Positions 54,459-63,858 of a stretch of 64,000 nucleotides of DNA are shown piece after piece. Made by a program: the position numbers and the translations under genes. Within the stretch, counting starts at the first letter, position 1. Each line of letters opens with the position of its first letter. The notes beneath the pieces were generated by a model, which saw nothing but the letters and a program-made list of their open reading frames with translations, was not told the DNA's origin and searched no databases. The DNA lies in contig JAFAAN010000149.1 of assembly GCA_023426545.1 (NCBI GenBank), positions 73,075-137,074 on the forward strand, read 5' to 3'. This DNA comes from Pseudomonadota bacterium (GTDB taxonomy: Bacteria; Myxococcota; Myxococcia; Myxococcales; Myxococcaceae).

Positions 54459-55544
54459 ATGTCCATGACACGCACGATTCGGGTCGGCGTCATCGGCGCG
54501 GGCTTCGCGCGCACCACGCAGGTTCCCGTGCTGCGCACGCTGCCCGGCGTCGAGGTGGTGAGCCTGGCCAGCGCGCGGGTCGAGACAGCAGAGGCGGCGG
54601 GGCGGCAGCTCGGCGTGCCCCACGTGACGGCGGACTGGCGCGAGGTGGTGTCGCGGCCGGAGGTGGACTGGGTGTGCATCTCCACGCCCCCCGCGCTGCA
54701 CCGGCCCATCACTCTGGGGGCGCTGGAGGCGGGCAAGGCGGTGCTGTGCGAGAAGCCCACCGCGCTGGACGCGAACGAGGCCCAGGCCATGTGGCACGCG
54801 GCGCGCGAGCGGCGCGTCCTGGCGCTGCTGGACCACGAGCTGCGCTTCCTCCCCACGCGGCGGCACCTGCGCGCCCTGGTGCGCTCCGGCGAGCTGGGCG
54901 CGGTGCGCAGCGCGCATGTCTATTACCGCAATGACAACCGCGCTTCGCCGGAGCGGCCGTGGGACTGGTGGTCGGATGCGTCCCAGGGCGGTGGGCTGCT
55001 GGGCGCCATTGGCTCGCATGCCGTGGACATGCTGCGCTTCGTGCTGGGCGCGGAGCCCGACGAGGTGCTGGGCGCGCTGGCGACGCATACGCCCGAGCGG
55101 CCGGAGTCGCTCACGGGACGGCCCCTCGCGGTGACGAGCGACGACGAGGCCCGGCTGCTGCTCCGCTTCGGCGTGGCCACGGCCACCATCGACCTGTCGA
55201 TGGTGGCCCCTGGCAAGCCCGTGCACAGCGTCGAGGTGTCCTGCGAGCGCGGGGGCCTGCGCGTGGAGGGCGGCGAGCTCTGGCGGTCCACCCTGGGCGC
55301 TCGCGCCTGGGAGCGGGTGGAGCTGCCGACGGAGCCGCAGCTGCCGCGGGGGCTGCCGGACAACGAGTGGACACGCGGCTTCCTGCTGCTGGCGCGCGCT
55401 GTCACCCAGGCGCTGCGCGAGGACCGCGCCACCGTGGAGGACGCGGCCACGCTGGAGGACGGCTGGCGCAACCAGCAGGTGCTGGACGCGGCCCGGCGCT
55501 CGCACGTGGAGCGCCGGTGGGTCCCCGTGTCCTCCGGGCGTTGA
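54459..55544 (+). CDS. Gfo/Idh/MocA family oxidoreductase
   Basis: 361 residues from ATG 54459, spaced best from AAGGGAG (two other in-frame ATGs flank it). Rossmann dinucleotide loop VGVIGAGFARTTQV; EKPTAL, the conserved Lys-Pro of the family; GGGLLGAIGSHAVDMLRFVLG, the substrate-binding His block. NAD(P)-dependent oxidation or reduction of a sugar or inositol is typical. Substrate unknown; it is a single gene. Confidence 0.92.
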   Translation: MSMTRTIRVGVIGAGFARTTQVPVLRTLPGVEVVSLASARVETAEAAGRQLGVPHVTADWREVVSRPEVDWVCISTPPALHRPITLGALEAGKAVLCEKPTALDANEAQAMWHAARERRVLALLDHELRFLPTRRHLRALVRSGELGAVRSAHVYYRNDNRASPERPWDWWSDASQGGGLLGAIGSHAVDMLRFVLGAEPDEVLGALATHTPERPESLTGRPLAVTSDDEARLLLRFGVATATIDLSMVAPGKPVHSVEVSCERGGLRVEGGELWRSTLGARAWERVELPTEPQLPRGLPDNEWTRGFLLLARAVTQALREDRATVEDAATLEDGWRNQQVLDAARRSHVERRWVPVSSGR

Positions 55545-55706
55545 GCTGACGCCGGGCCGGTGGAAGGGCTGGCCCGCGGCGCCCGCTCCGTTCCCCTGCC
55601 GGGCTGGAGCAATGGCTCCGTGGCGGGCCGCGTGCTGTCCACCCGCGCTCCACCCAGGTGGAGATGCGCGCGACCGTTGCCAGATTCCGGGGGAAGGAGC
55701 CACCGG

Positions 55707-58520
55707 ATGAAAGACCTGCCCTCTCCGCCCTCGCGGCCGGCCGCACCGGCGCCCCCGTGGCATGCCCTGCCACCGGACCAGGTGCTGGGCAAGCTCGGCA
55801 GCACGGCGGAGGGGCTGACGGACGAGGAGGCGCGCGAGCGGCTGGCGCGGCACGGGCCCAACGTGCTGAAGCGCGCGAAGGGCGACAGTCCGCTGAAGCT
55901 GCTCTGGCGGCAGGTGAACAGCCCCTTCATCTGGGTCCTCATCGCCTCCGCGGTGCTGGCCGTCCTCATGGGCGAGGTGACGGACGGGCTGGTCGTGGCG
56001 GCGGTGGTGGTGCTCAACACCCTCATCGGCTTCGTGCAGGAGTACCGCGCGGGGAAGGCCATCGAGTCGCTCAGCCGGATGGTGCCGGAGAACGCCACGG
56101 TGATTCGCGCGGGCCGCAAGCTGCGCGTGCCCGCCGCGCAGGGCGTGCCCGGCGATGTCATGGAGGTGGCGCCCGGCGACAAGGTGCCCGCGGACATGCG
56201 GCTGCTGTCCGCGCGCAACCTCTCGGTGGAGGAGGCCGCGCTCACCGGTGAGTCCGTGCCGGCGCGGAAGGCGGTGGCGCCAGTGCCGGAGGACGCCGAG
56301 CTGGGCGACCGCGCCAGCCTGCTCTTCGGCGGCACGTTGGTGACGTCCGGCTCGGCCACGGCGGTGGTGGTGGCCACGGGGCAGGCCACCGAGCTGGGCC
56401 GCATCTCCACGCTGCTCGGCGAGGCGGCCGACCTCCAGACGCCGCTCACGAAGGCGCTGGCCGTCATCGGCAAGTACATCACCGTGGGCATCCTGCTCAT
56501 CTCCGCCGCGCTGCTCGGGGTGGGGCTGGTGCGGGGCTACGCGGTGAGCGAGGCCATCGTCGTGGCAATCACCCTGGCGGTGGCCGCGATTCCGGAGGGA
56601 CTGCCCGCCATCGTCACCATCGCCCTGGCCATTGGCGTGCAGCGCATGGCCGCGCGGCGCGCCGTCATCCGCAAGCTGCCCGCGGTGGAGACGCTGGGCA
56701 GCACCACCGTCATCTGCTCGGACAAGACGGGCACGCTCACCCGCAATGAGATGACGGTGCAGGCGCTGTGGACGTCCACCGGGCGCTACGCGCTCAGCGG
56801 GGTGGGCTACGCGCCCCAGGGCGCACTGACGCGGGACGGTCGGCGCCTGGAGTCGCCGCCCCCGGACGTCTGCGAGCTGCTGCGGGCGGGCGCGCTGTGC
56901 AACGACGCCGGGCTCCAGTGCCGCGAGGGGCAGTGGGAGATGACGGGCGACCCCACCGAGGCCGCGCTGCTGGTGGCCGCGGAGAAGGCGGGCATGTCCA
57001 TGGACGGGGTCCGCGCGGCGCACCCGCGCGTGGACGCCATCCCCTTCGATTCGGAGAGCCAGTTCATGGCCACCCTGCACGAGGACGGCCATGGTGGGCG
57101 CCGCATCCTGCTCAAGGGGGCGCCGGAGGTCGTCCTGCGCCGCTGCGAGCCGGGCGGCGGCGTCACCTCGGGCGCGGTGCTGGCTCAGGTGGATGCGCTG
57201 GCGCGGCAGGGCATGCGGGTGCTCGCGGTGGCGTGCCGGGACGTGCCGGGCTCACACGCCTCGCTGCGCCTGGAGGATGTCGCGCACGGCCTGCGGCTGC
57301 TGGGGCTGGAGGGGATGATTGACCCGCCCCGCGAGGAGGCCATGGCCGCGGTGCGCGCCTGTCACGAGGCGGGCATCACCGTGAAGATGATTACCGGGGA
57401 CCACCCCTCGACGGCGGCGGCGATTGGCGCGCAGCTCGGGCTGCTGGCGCCGGAGGAGGAGGGCGTCACGGGCGCGCGGCTCGCCGCCACGGACGACGCG
57501 GCGCTAGACGAGGTGGTCCGTGGGAGCAACGTCTTCGCGCGCGTGGCGCCCGAGCACAAGCTGCGGCTGGTGCGCGCGCTCCAGCGCCAGCGGCACGTGG
57601 TGGCCATGACGGGGGACGGGGTGAACGACGCGCCCGCGCTCAAGCAGGCCAACATCGGCGTGGCCATGGGCATCACCGGCACGGCCGTCGCGAAGGACGC
57701 GGCGGACATCGTGCTGACGGACGACAACTTCGCCTCCATCGTCGCGGCGGTGGAGGAGGGGCGGCGCGTCTATGACAACCTCATCAAGTCGCTGGCCTTC
57801 GTGCTGCCCACCAACCTGGGGCTGGCGCTCATCCTGCTCGCCGGCGTCTCGCTCTTCCCCATCCAGGACGTGGGCGGACGGCTGGTGCCGCTGATGGCCA
57901 TGCTGCCCACGCAGTTGCTGTGGATCAACCTGGTGGCCACGGTGTCGCTGGCGCTGCCGCTGGCCTTCGAGGCGCGGGAGGCGGACATCATGCGCCGGCT
58001 GCCCAGGGACCCGTCGGCGCCGGTGCTCAGCCACTTCGTGGTGATGCGCACCGGGCTGGTGGCGGTGCTGATGGCGGCGGGCGCCATCGGCTTGTTCCTG
58101 TGGGAGTACTACCGGGACCTCCCGCGCAGCGGCTACGCGCAGTCGCTGGCGGAGGCGCAGACGATGGCGGTGAACACCGTCATCAGCTTCCAGATGTTCT
58201 ACCTGCTCATGTGCCGCAGTCTCAGCGGCTCCATGCGGCAGGTGGGCCTCTTCACCAATCGCTCGGTGTTCGTGGGCATGGGCCTGCTGGTGCTGCTCCA
58301 GGCGGCCTTCATGTACCTGCCCTTCATGCAGCGGATATTCGGTACCGCGCCGCTGGGGCTGGAGGACGTGGGGCTGTCCATCCTGGTGGGCGCGGTGGTG
58401 CTGCCCGTGGTGGGGCTGGAGAAGTGGCTGCGTCAGCGCAACGGCGGCGCGGTGGTGCCCACCGTGAAGAAGGGGGATGCGCCGCCGCGCGCGCGGGTGG
58501 ACGGGCGCGTGCCGGTGTGA
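55707..58520 (+). CDS. P2-type cation-transporting P-type ATPase
   Basis: 937 residues from ATG 55707 with AAGGAG upstream. N-terminal cation-ATPase domain (GLTDEEARERLARHGPNVL), A-domain ALTGESVP, TM4 AIPEGLP (P296-L299), phosphorylation DKTGT (D339), and hinge TGDGVNDAPALK. Architecture is that of Ca2+-ATPase-like (P2A) pumps. In TM6 the SERCA motif NLVTD reads N741-L-V-A-T, so the second-site Asp is lost and the ion is unclear. No regulator or partner is adjacent. Confidence 0.95.
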   Translation: MKDLPSPPSRPAAPAPPWHALPPDQVLGKLGSTAEGLTDEEARERLARHGPNVLKRAKGDSPLKLLWRQVNSPFIWVLIASAVLAVLMGEVTDGLVVAAVVVLNTLIGFVQEYRAGKAIESLSRMVPENATVIRAGRKLRVPAAQGVPGDVMEVAPGDKVPADMRLLSARNLSVEEAALTGESVPARKAVAPVPEDAELGDRASLLFGGTLVTSGSATAVVVATGQATELGRISTLLGEAADLQTPLTKALAVIGKYITVGILLISAALLGVGLVRGYAVSEAIVVAITLAVAAIPEGLPAIVTIALAIGVQRMAARRAVIRKLPAVETLGSTTVICSDKTGTLTRNEMTVQALWTSTGRYALSGVGYAPQGALTRDGRRLESPPPDVCELLRAGALCNDAGLQCREGQWEMTGDPTEAALLVAAEKAGMSMDGVRAAHPRVDAIPFDSESQFMATLHEDGHGGRRILLKGAPEVVLRRCEPGGGVTSGAVLAQVDALARQGMRVLAVACRDVPGSHASLRLEDVAHGLRLLGLEGMIDPPREEAMAAVRACHEAGITVKMITGDHPSTAAAIGAQLGLLAPEEEGVTGARLAATDDAALDEVVRGSNVFARVAPEHKLRLVRALQRQRHVVAMTGDGVNDAPALKQANIGVAMGITGTAVAKDAADIVLTDDNFASIVAAVEEGRRVYDNLIKSLAFVLPTNLGLALILLAGVSLFPIQDVGGRLVPLMAMLPTQLLWINLVATVSLALPLAFEAREADIMRRLPRDPSAPVLSHFVVMRTGLVAVLMAAGAIGLFLWEYYRDLPRSGYAQSLAEAQTMAVNTVISFQMFYLLMCRSLSGSMRQVGLFTNRSVFVGMGLLVLLQAAFMYLPFMQRIFGTAPLGLEDVGLSILVGAVVLPVVGLEKWLRQRNGGAVVPTVKKGDAPPRARVDGRVPV

Positions 58521-58526
58521 GGCCGC

Positions 58527-59423
58527 TCAGGGACGCGCGTGGCGGGCGGCGGCGTCCGGCAGCGTCCAGTCCCGCTCCATGAAGGCGATGCGGCACTGGT
58601 CCAGCCGGGGGCCGCAGGCGCGGTCCAGGTCGCTCCGGGTGTCACAGCCCGGGCGCTCCTCGCAGGTGTCCGGCAGGAAGGCCCAGACGAACTGGAGCAC
58701 GTTGTCGCGGCGGCCCTCGGGCAGCGCGGCGAGGAAGTCCTCGCGGTACTCGTCGAACAGCGACGCCAGGTAGACGGTGTCCCGCTCCAGCCGCACGTTG
58801 CGCCGGTCTCCCACGAAGCGGCGTCCGGCCTCGTTGAGCTGGGAGTCGAGGAACTCCGGTTGGAAGTGCGAGCCATCCAGCCGCGGGCCGCCGCGCGCGG
58901 CCTGGAAGAGCGCCAGGTGGATGCGCGGGTCGGCGAACTCCTGGCGCAGCACGCGGTGCTCCAGCGCCCACAGCGTCAGCCGCTCGCCGCCCACCGGCCA
59001 GGAGCGGCCCCAGAAGAAGCGCCCCAGCCAGGGCTGCCGCACCGATTCGAGGTAGGGATAGCCGTCCACCACCTGCTGGAGCACCAGCGCGTTGTAGGTG
59101 TTGAGCCAGTAGGCGAGCGCGTCCTCCGGCGTGGGGAAGACGTCCGGCCGGTTGTGCGGGGAGAACGACGCCAGGGACGACACGAAGCCGTCCAACGCCT
59201 CCCGCTCCCGCCCCACCGAGGCGAAGTCCACGTCGCCATTGGCGCGCACGTGCCGCAGCACCTTCGCGTAGCCGTGGTAGTGGAACGGCGTGGACGCGGA
59301 GGGCACCCGCGCGGGGAGCAGGCCCTGCACGTGGAGCGCGGCCCCCGCGCCCAGCGCCGCGGCCATGACGAGCAGCGCGGCGGTCACCAGCGGGCGGCGG
59401 CGAGGAGCGGCGGGGGGATTCAC
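58527..59423 (-). CDS. DUF547 family membrane-anchored protein
   Basis: 298 residues. A single N-terminal membrane segment (LVTAALLVMAAALGAGAAL), then the DUF547 core: VDFASVGREREALDGFVSSLA, DALAYWLNTYNALVLQQVVDGYP and the ARGGPRLDGSHFQPEFLDSQL block. Four Cys near the end (TCEERPGC and ACGPRLDQC) may form disulfides. Function unknown in all organisms; it is extracytoplasmic. It is convergent with the P-type ATPase, with 6 bp between the stops. Confidence 0.9.
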   Translation of the reverse strand: MNPPAAPRRRPLVTAALLVMAAALGAGAALHVQGLLPARVPSASTPFHYHGYAKVLRHVRANGDVDFASVGREREALDGFVSSLASFSPHNRPDVFPTPEDALAYWLNTYNALVLQQVVDGYPYLESVRQPWLGRFFWGRSWPVGGERLTLWALEHRVLRQEFADPRIHLALFQAARGGPRLDGSHFQPEFLDSQLNEAGRRFVGDRRNVRLERDTVYLASLFDEYREDFLAALPEGRRDNVLQFVWAFLPDTCEERPGCDTRSDLDRACGPRLDQCRIAFMERDWTLPDAAARHARP

Positions 59424-59486
59424 GGGCGCGAATCATAACCCGGGGGGAGGGGGGCTGCCCGGCCCTCCTGTTCACCCCGCGTAACA

Positions 59487-59500
59487 TGGAGTCCACTCCA
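59487..59500. promoter_or_regulatory. Inverted repeat in the DUF547/Rieske oxygenase promoter region
   Basis: TGGAGT-CC-ACTCCA, 6+6 bp, lies between the divergent genes, 34 nt upstream of the oxygenase ATG. TATATT at 59521-59526 would fit a -10 box close to the start. Short repeats of this size can occur by chance. Confidence 0.35.
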
Positions 59501-59534
59501 AACCGGGATAGCCGCCGACCTATATTGGCGCTCC

Positions 59535-60581
59535 ATGGAGCCTACCCCCCGGGTCATCCGTCATTTCCATCCGGTGCTTCCCGCCCGCTCGCTGGGCAAG
59601 ACGCCCGTCCGCGTGGAGCTGGCGGGCCGTGCCTACGCGCTCTTCCGGGACGGCTCGGGCCAGCCCGCGGCGCTCGCGGATGCCTGTCCCCACCGCTTCG
59701 CGCCCCTGTCCCAGGGCACGGTGCGCCCGGATGGGCGGCTCCAGTGCCCGTACCATGGCTGGCGCTTCGACGCGCAGGGGCGGGGCAGCAACCCCAGCCA
59801 GCCGGAGCTGCGCCACTGCGACGCGCGCAGCTTCCAGGTGGTGGAGCGCTACGGCTACCTCTGGCTGGCCGAGCGCGATACGCCGCTGTCGGCCATGCCC
59901 GACATGGAGGACGAGGGCTATGTCTTCGGGGGCGCGTTCTCCACGCACTTCGCGGCGCCGCTGCACGTGTCGCTCGACAACTTCAGCGAGGACGAGCACA
60001 CGCCCTACGTCCACACCCGGCTGGGCTGGGACGACCCGAACGCGAACCGGGTGGAGTTCGAGTCGCGCAACCTGGAGGACCGCACCGAGGTGCACTACCG
60101 CGCCCCGCAGCGGCCCGCGCCCATCATGAAGGTGCTGGGCGTGCGTGACGGCGACTTCTTCCACAACGACTGGGTGACGCGCTTCGACCCGGTGCGCAGC
60201 CAGTACACCATCCGCTGGGTGGCGCCGGACGGACGCACGCGTCCGTTCATCACCCGCGCGAACATCTTCTTCGTCCCGGAGACGGCGCGCACCACGCGCC
60301 TGCACGTCTTCTCGTTCCTGCGCACCGCGCAGCCGCTGCTGCGCCCGCTGCTCCCCGTGGCGGCGCGCGCGGCCATGGCGCTGACGTGGTGGGAGGTGCG
60401 GGACGACGCGCGCTTCATCGCGACCGTGGCGGACACGCCCTACAGCCACAAGGGCATGCGGCTGGACCGTTTCGACGCGCCGCTGGTGCACCAGCGCCGG
60501 CTCCTGGAGCGCATCTACTATGGCGCCGGGGGGAAGCCGGCGTCCGTGGTGCCCCTCACGCGCGAGGCCCCGGGCCGCTGA
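59535..60581 (+). CDS. Rieske non-heme iron oxygenase, alpha-subunit type
   Basis: 348 residues. Rieske cluster C51-x-H53 ... C71-x2-H74 (CPHRFAP, CPYHGW). Mononuclear iron site N149-x5-H155-x4-H160 in DNFSEDEHTPYVHT. Both halves fit the vanillate demethylase/phthalate dioxygenase-like alpha family, which needs a reductase (not adjacent). It would hydroxylate or demethylate an aromatic or alicyclic substrate. Substrate is unknown. Confidence 0.93.
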   Translation: MEPTPRVIRHFHPVLPARSLGKTPVRVELAGRAYALFRDGSGQPAALADACPHRFAPLSQGTVRPDGRLQCPYHGWRFDAQGRGSNPSQPELRHCDARSFQVVERYGYLWLAERDTPLSAMPDMEDEGYVFGGAFSTHFAAPLHVSLDNFSEDEHTPYVHTRLGWDDPNANRVEFESRNLEDRTEVHYRAPQRPAPIMKVLGVRDGDFFHNDWVTRFDPVRSQYTIRWVAPDGRTRPFITRANIFFVPETARTTRLHVFSFLRTAQPLLRPLLPVAARAAMALTWWEVRDDARFIATVADTPYSHKGMRLDRFDAPLVHQRRLLERIYYGAGGKPASVVPLTREAPGR

Positions 60582-60611
60582 GGCCCGCCGTGACGCGCGC
60601 CCCGGCCGCCT

Positions 60612-60821
60612 TCAGTGCAGCGAGGGGGAGGGCTCCTCGTAGGCGGGGCTGCCGACCCCGGCGCGCGCCTCGAAGGCGTTGCAGCCGCTGTCGCCGGACA
60701 CCTCCAACTCGAACTCGGACAGCTCCGGCTGCATGCAGCGGTGCGTCTCGCCCGCACTCTGTGGGGTCTGGTTGGCGAAGTAACGGCAGCCCTTGCAGTT
60801 GCCCCAATTTCCTTCCGCCAT
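60612..60821 (-). CDS. Small Cys-rich protein
   Basis: 69 residues from ATG 60821, with AGGAGG 5 nt upstream. Four cysteines, C9 and C12 as CxxC (NCKGCRYF), then C29 and C47, could bind zinc or an iron-sulfur cluster. No signal peptide; probably cytosolic. The C-terminal third is Glu/Ser/Pro-rich. It converges on the Rieske oxygenase with 30 bp between. No family recognised. Confidence 0.72.
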   Translation of the reverse strand: MAEGNWGNCKGCRYFANQTPQSAGETHRCMQPELSEFELEVSGDSGCNAFEARAGVGSPAYEEPSPSLH

Positions 60822-60951
60822 GACGTCCTCCTCGGAAAAGGGATGCGATGCCTCTCCACGAGGGTGCGGCTGGCGTTGGCCATCCACAACTGGCGCCTGG
60901 CCCGGCGCCCGGAGGACGGGCGGGCGCCGGGGTGGATGGCGGGGTGCCGTG

Positions 60952-62352
60952 CTACGGCTGCGGTGTGTCCTGCGTCTCTTCCTGGGTGGGCTGCGCCGGG
61001 ATGGCCTCCTCCGGCAGCGGCTGGAGGAACGGGGCCTCCGACTCCTCCACCTTCAGGTCCGACGTCAGCGGCCGGGCTCCGAACACGCCCACGGCGCGCA
61101 GCAGCTTCAGGCCGGCGAGCGAGGCCTGGAGCCGCTCACTCACGAGGCCAATCTCCGCCTGCGTCAGCGCGGTGTTCGCGTCCGCCACTTCCAGGTAGGT
61201 GGCCATGCCGGCCTTGAAGGCCGCCTCGGTGAGGCGCTGGGACTCGCGCGCCAGCTCCACGGCCTGCGCGGCCTTGAAGCGGTTGGCCAGGGTGCTCTCG
61301 AGGTCGAGCTGCGCGGTATTCACTTCCTGGCGCGCGGTGAGCTCGGCCTTGCGCTGCAGGGCCCGGTTCTCCGCGATGACGGCCGAGGCTTCCTTCAGGT
61401 TGGCCTCTCGCAGGCCGCCGTCCCACAGCGTCCAACTGGCGCCCAGGGTGATGTTCCAGATGCGGTTGGAGCCGACGAGGCCCGCCGCGTTGGAGATGTT
61501 GTACGTGCCCACCACCTGCACGTTGGGCAGGTAGCTGAACCACACGCCGCGCTTGTTGATGCGGGACAGCTCCACCTGCTCGCGCGCCGCGGCCACGTCC
61601 GCGCGCTGCTCCAGCGAGCGCTCCACGAGCACGCCGGTGTCCGTCTTCTCCGGCACCTGCGGCTCCGGGGGCTGGGCCACCTCGAAGTTCGGGTTGTCGA
61701 ACGCCAGCAGGGTGGCGAGCACCAGCTTGGCGGAGGCCTCCGCGTTGCGCGCGCGGATCAGGTCCTGCTCGGCCCGCGCCAGGTCCTGCTCGGCGCGCAG
61801 CAGGGCCACGCGCGTCACCGTGCCCGCCTCGAAGCGGACCTGGGTGTCCTTGGCGCGCGCCTGGTTGAGCTCCACCAGCCGCTCCTGGACCGCCACGGCC
61901 TGCGCCTGCGCCGCGGTGCCGTAAAACGCCTGCGCCACGCCGAAGAAGATTTCTCGCCGCGCCTGCTCCACGCTGAGGGACGCCACGCGCTCCGCCTTGT
62001 AGGCGGCCTGGATGCCGGCCCAGAGCTGCGGGGCGATGATGGCCTGCCGCACCTGCCCCTGCGCCTGCAGCTGCACCTGGGGCTGGATGACGATGTCGAC
62101 GGGCGCCAGGGGGCCGGCCGGAATCACCGCCTCGATGGAGTTGCGGACGATGGCGCCGCTGACCGTCACGTTGGGCAGGTATCCGGCCCAGGCCTTCCGC
62201 GACGCGGTGTCCGCCTGGTTGAGGCGGGCCTGCGCGGCCTTGAGGTCCAGGTTCTCCTTGCGGGCGCGTTCGAGCGCGTCCTCCAGGGTCAGCGTGGGCG
62301 GCGGTGCCGCGGCCAGGGTGGCCGCCAGGGACAGCGCCAGGAATGAACTCAT
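60952..62352 (-). CDS. TolC family outer-membrane efflux protein
   Basis: 466 residues with a signal peptide (ALSLAATLAAA). Two TolC repeats are visible: TLEDALERARKENLDLKAAQARLNQA near the start and the long helical stretch NKRGVWFSYLPNVQVVGTYN later, with the usual amphipathic helices and a Pro/Gln-rich C-terminus. It forms a trimeric outer-membrane channel for an efflux or secretion system. It is divergent from a MarR regulator, the common arrangement for regulated efflux. Confidence 0.9.
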   Translation of the reverse strand: MSSFLALSLAATLAAAPPPTLTLEDALERARKENLDLKAAQARLNQADTASRKAWAGYLPNVTVSGAIVRNSIEAVIPAGPLAPVDIVIQPQVQLQAQGQVRQAIIAPQLWAGIQAAYKAERVASLSVEQARREIFFGVAQAFYGTAAQAQAVAVQERLVELNQARAKDTQVRFEAGTVTRVALLRAEQDLARAEQDLIRARNAEASAKLVLATLLAFDNPNFEVAQPPEPQVPEKTDTGVLVERSLEQRADVAAAREQVELSRINKRGVWFSYLPNVQVVGTYNISNAAGLVGSNRIWNITLGASWTLWDGGLREANLKEASAVIAENRALQRKAELTARQEVNTAQLDLESTLANRFKAAQAVELARESQRLTEAAFKAGMATYLEVADANTALTQAEIGLVSERLQASLAGLKLLRAVGVFGARPLTSDLKVEESEAPFLQPLPEEAIPAQPTQEETQDTPQP

Positions 62353-62494
62353 GACCGCCTCTACCTCCTCAAGGGCCCGCGCCGGCGCGGACCACTGCGT
62401 CCAGGATGGACTTGCTACGGGTTGAGCCTCGGCCGGCAGCCATAGTCCATGACGTCCGAATTTGGAAGCTCCGGAATGTAGTAGCCCTCAATAG

Positions 62495-62509
62495 TTGATG
62501 ACGTCAATT
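62495..62509. promoter_or_regulatory. Candidate MarR operator between tolC-like and marR-like genes
   Basis: TTGATGACGTCAATT contains the perfect 8-bp palindrome TGACGTCA (62499-62506), flanked by TTGA/TCAA-like arms, in an AT-rich divergent promoter region. MarR dimers usually bind 14-20-bp palindromes of this type. Confidence 0.45.
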
Positions 62510-62534
62510 GTTTAGATGGCTCAGGTGAATTACC

Positions 62535-63023
62535 ATGTTGAGTATGAACGGGAGCAGCGAGCACCTGGAGCGGAAGAAGCCAGTGGACGGGCGCGGGCGG
62601 AACGAGGCCGCGGGAGACCTGCCACGCCAGGCGTGGACGCTCCTCTTCGAGCTGATGCACACCCACATGCGCAACTTCCCCGCACTGGCGGCGGAGTTCG
62701 ACCTGTCGCCAGTGCAGGCCCATGTGCTGCGGCAGCTCGGAGAAGGGCCGCTGGCCATGAGTACGTTGGCCAGCTACCTGTCGTGTGACGCGTCCAACGT
62801 GACGGGGCTGGTGGACCGGATGGAGGCGCGTGGGCTGGTGGTGCGGCGCAGCTCCGAGCAGGACCGGCGGGTGAAGCGGCTGGTGCTGACGGAGGAGGGC
62901 GCGGCGCTCCGCGAACGGCTGCTGGAGCGCATGTCCGAGCCGCCGGAGGCCATCGCCGGCATGGCGGACGCCGACCTGTGCGCGCTGCGCGACATCATGC
63001 GCCGGGCGCTGTGCCCGCAGTAG
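62535..63023 (+). CDS. MarR family transcriptional regulator
   Basis: 162 residues; the second in-frame ATG at 62544 is also possible. The winged helix-turn-helix is clear: LSPVQAHVLRQLGEGPLAMSTLASYLSCDASNVTGLVDRMEARGLV, with the wing SSEQDRRVKRLVLTEEG. It probably represses itself and the divergent TolC gene and responds to a small phenolic or drug-like ligand. It converges on tonB. Confidence 0.95.
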   Translation: MLSMNGSSEHLERKKPVDGRGRNEAAGDLPRQAWTLLFELMHTHMRNFPALAAEFDLSPVQAHVLRQLGEGPLAMSTLASYLSCDASNVTGLVDRMEARGLVVRRSSEQDRRVKRLVLTEEGAALRERLLERMSEPPEAIAGMADADLCALRDIMRRALCPQ

Positions 63024-63035
63024 GCGGGGCGCGGC

Positions 63036-63842
63036 TCAGTCCAGCAGGAAGGTGTACGAGTACTTCATCTCCGTGGAGACGGGCTCGCCGCCCTTGATGG
63101 CGGGCTTGAAGCGGAACCGGCGGATGGCGTCCCGCGCCGCCTCGTTGAGGCCGTAGCCCGGCCCCTTGAGGACCTTCACCGCCACCACCTTGCCCTCATG
63201 GTCGATGGTGATGGACAGCGTCACGGTGCCCTCGACGCCCGCGCGGCGCGCCTCCTCCGGGTAGGGAATCTTCACCTCGGCGGCCACGGTGGGCTCCGAG
63301 TCCACCTGGTAGATGGGCGCGTACTTCGGCGCGCTGTACCCCTTCACGTCCTTGGGGTCCGTCGCGGTGTTCCCCGTCTTGCCGTAGGCGGTGTTGCCCA
63401 CGGGCGCGGCGAACGAGCCCGCGCTGGTGGTGGACGACATCGTCATGCCCACGACGAGCGGCGGCGGCTTGGCCTGCGGCTCCGGTGGCGGCGTGTCGTT
63501 GGGCGGAGGCGGCGCGTCGACGGGCGGCGGCGGCAGGGGCTTGGGCGCCTCGGCCACCTTCACGGGAGGCGGCTTCACGGCCTTGGGCTTCGGCGGCGGT
63601 GGTTTGGGAGGCTCCGGCTTCGGCTCCTCGGGGGGCGGAGGCGGGGGCGGTTTCTGCACCTCCACCATCACCATCTCCACCGGGCGCGGGGCTGCCGGAC
63701 GGGAGCGGGCGGCGCCGTCACCGAGCGCCCAGAAGCCGCCGACGTGAATCCCCAGCGACACGAACAGGAAGGCGCCCACCACGGCCAGCGAGCGGTCGCG
63801 TCGGGGTGTCGGAGCGTTGTTGTCGAGGGCCGCCTGACTCAT
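63036..63842 (-). CDS. tonB: TonB family energy transducer
   Basis: 268 residues. Cytosolic start, TM anchor (LAVVGAFLFVSLGIHVGGFWAL at about 18-40), a Pro-rich spacer (about 60-130) with many PPP and KP repeats, then the C-terminal TonB domain: EVKIPYPEEARRAGVEGTVTLSITIDHEGKV and GLNEAARDAIRRFRFKPA. It carries proton-motive force to outer-membrane receptors. It starts 16 nt after the ExbD gene stop, and both are on the minus strand. Confidence 0.94.
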   Translation of the reverse strand: MSQAALDNNAPTPRRDRSLAVVGAFLFVSLGIHVGGFWALGDGAARSRPAAPRPVEMVMVEVQKPPPPPPPEEPKPEPPKPPPPKPKAVKPPPVKVAEAPKPLPPPPVDAPPPPNDTPPPEPQAKPPPLVVGMTMSSTTSAGSFAAPVGNTAYGKTGNTATDPKDVKGYSAPKYAPIYQVDSEPTVAAEVKIPYPEEARRAGVEGTVTLSITIDHEGKVVAVKVLKGPGYGLNEAARDAIRRFRFKPAIKGGEPVSTEMKYSYTFLLD

Positions 63843-63858
63843 GGACTGACGCCTCGCT

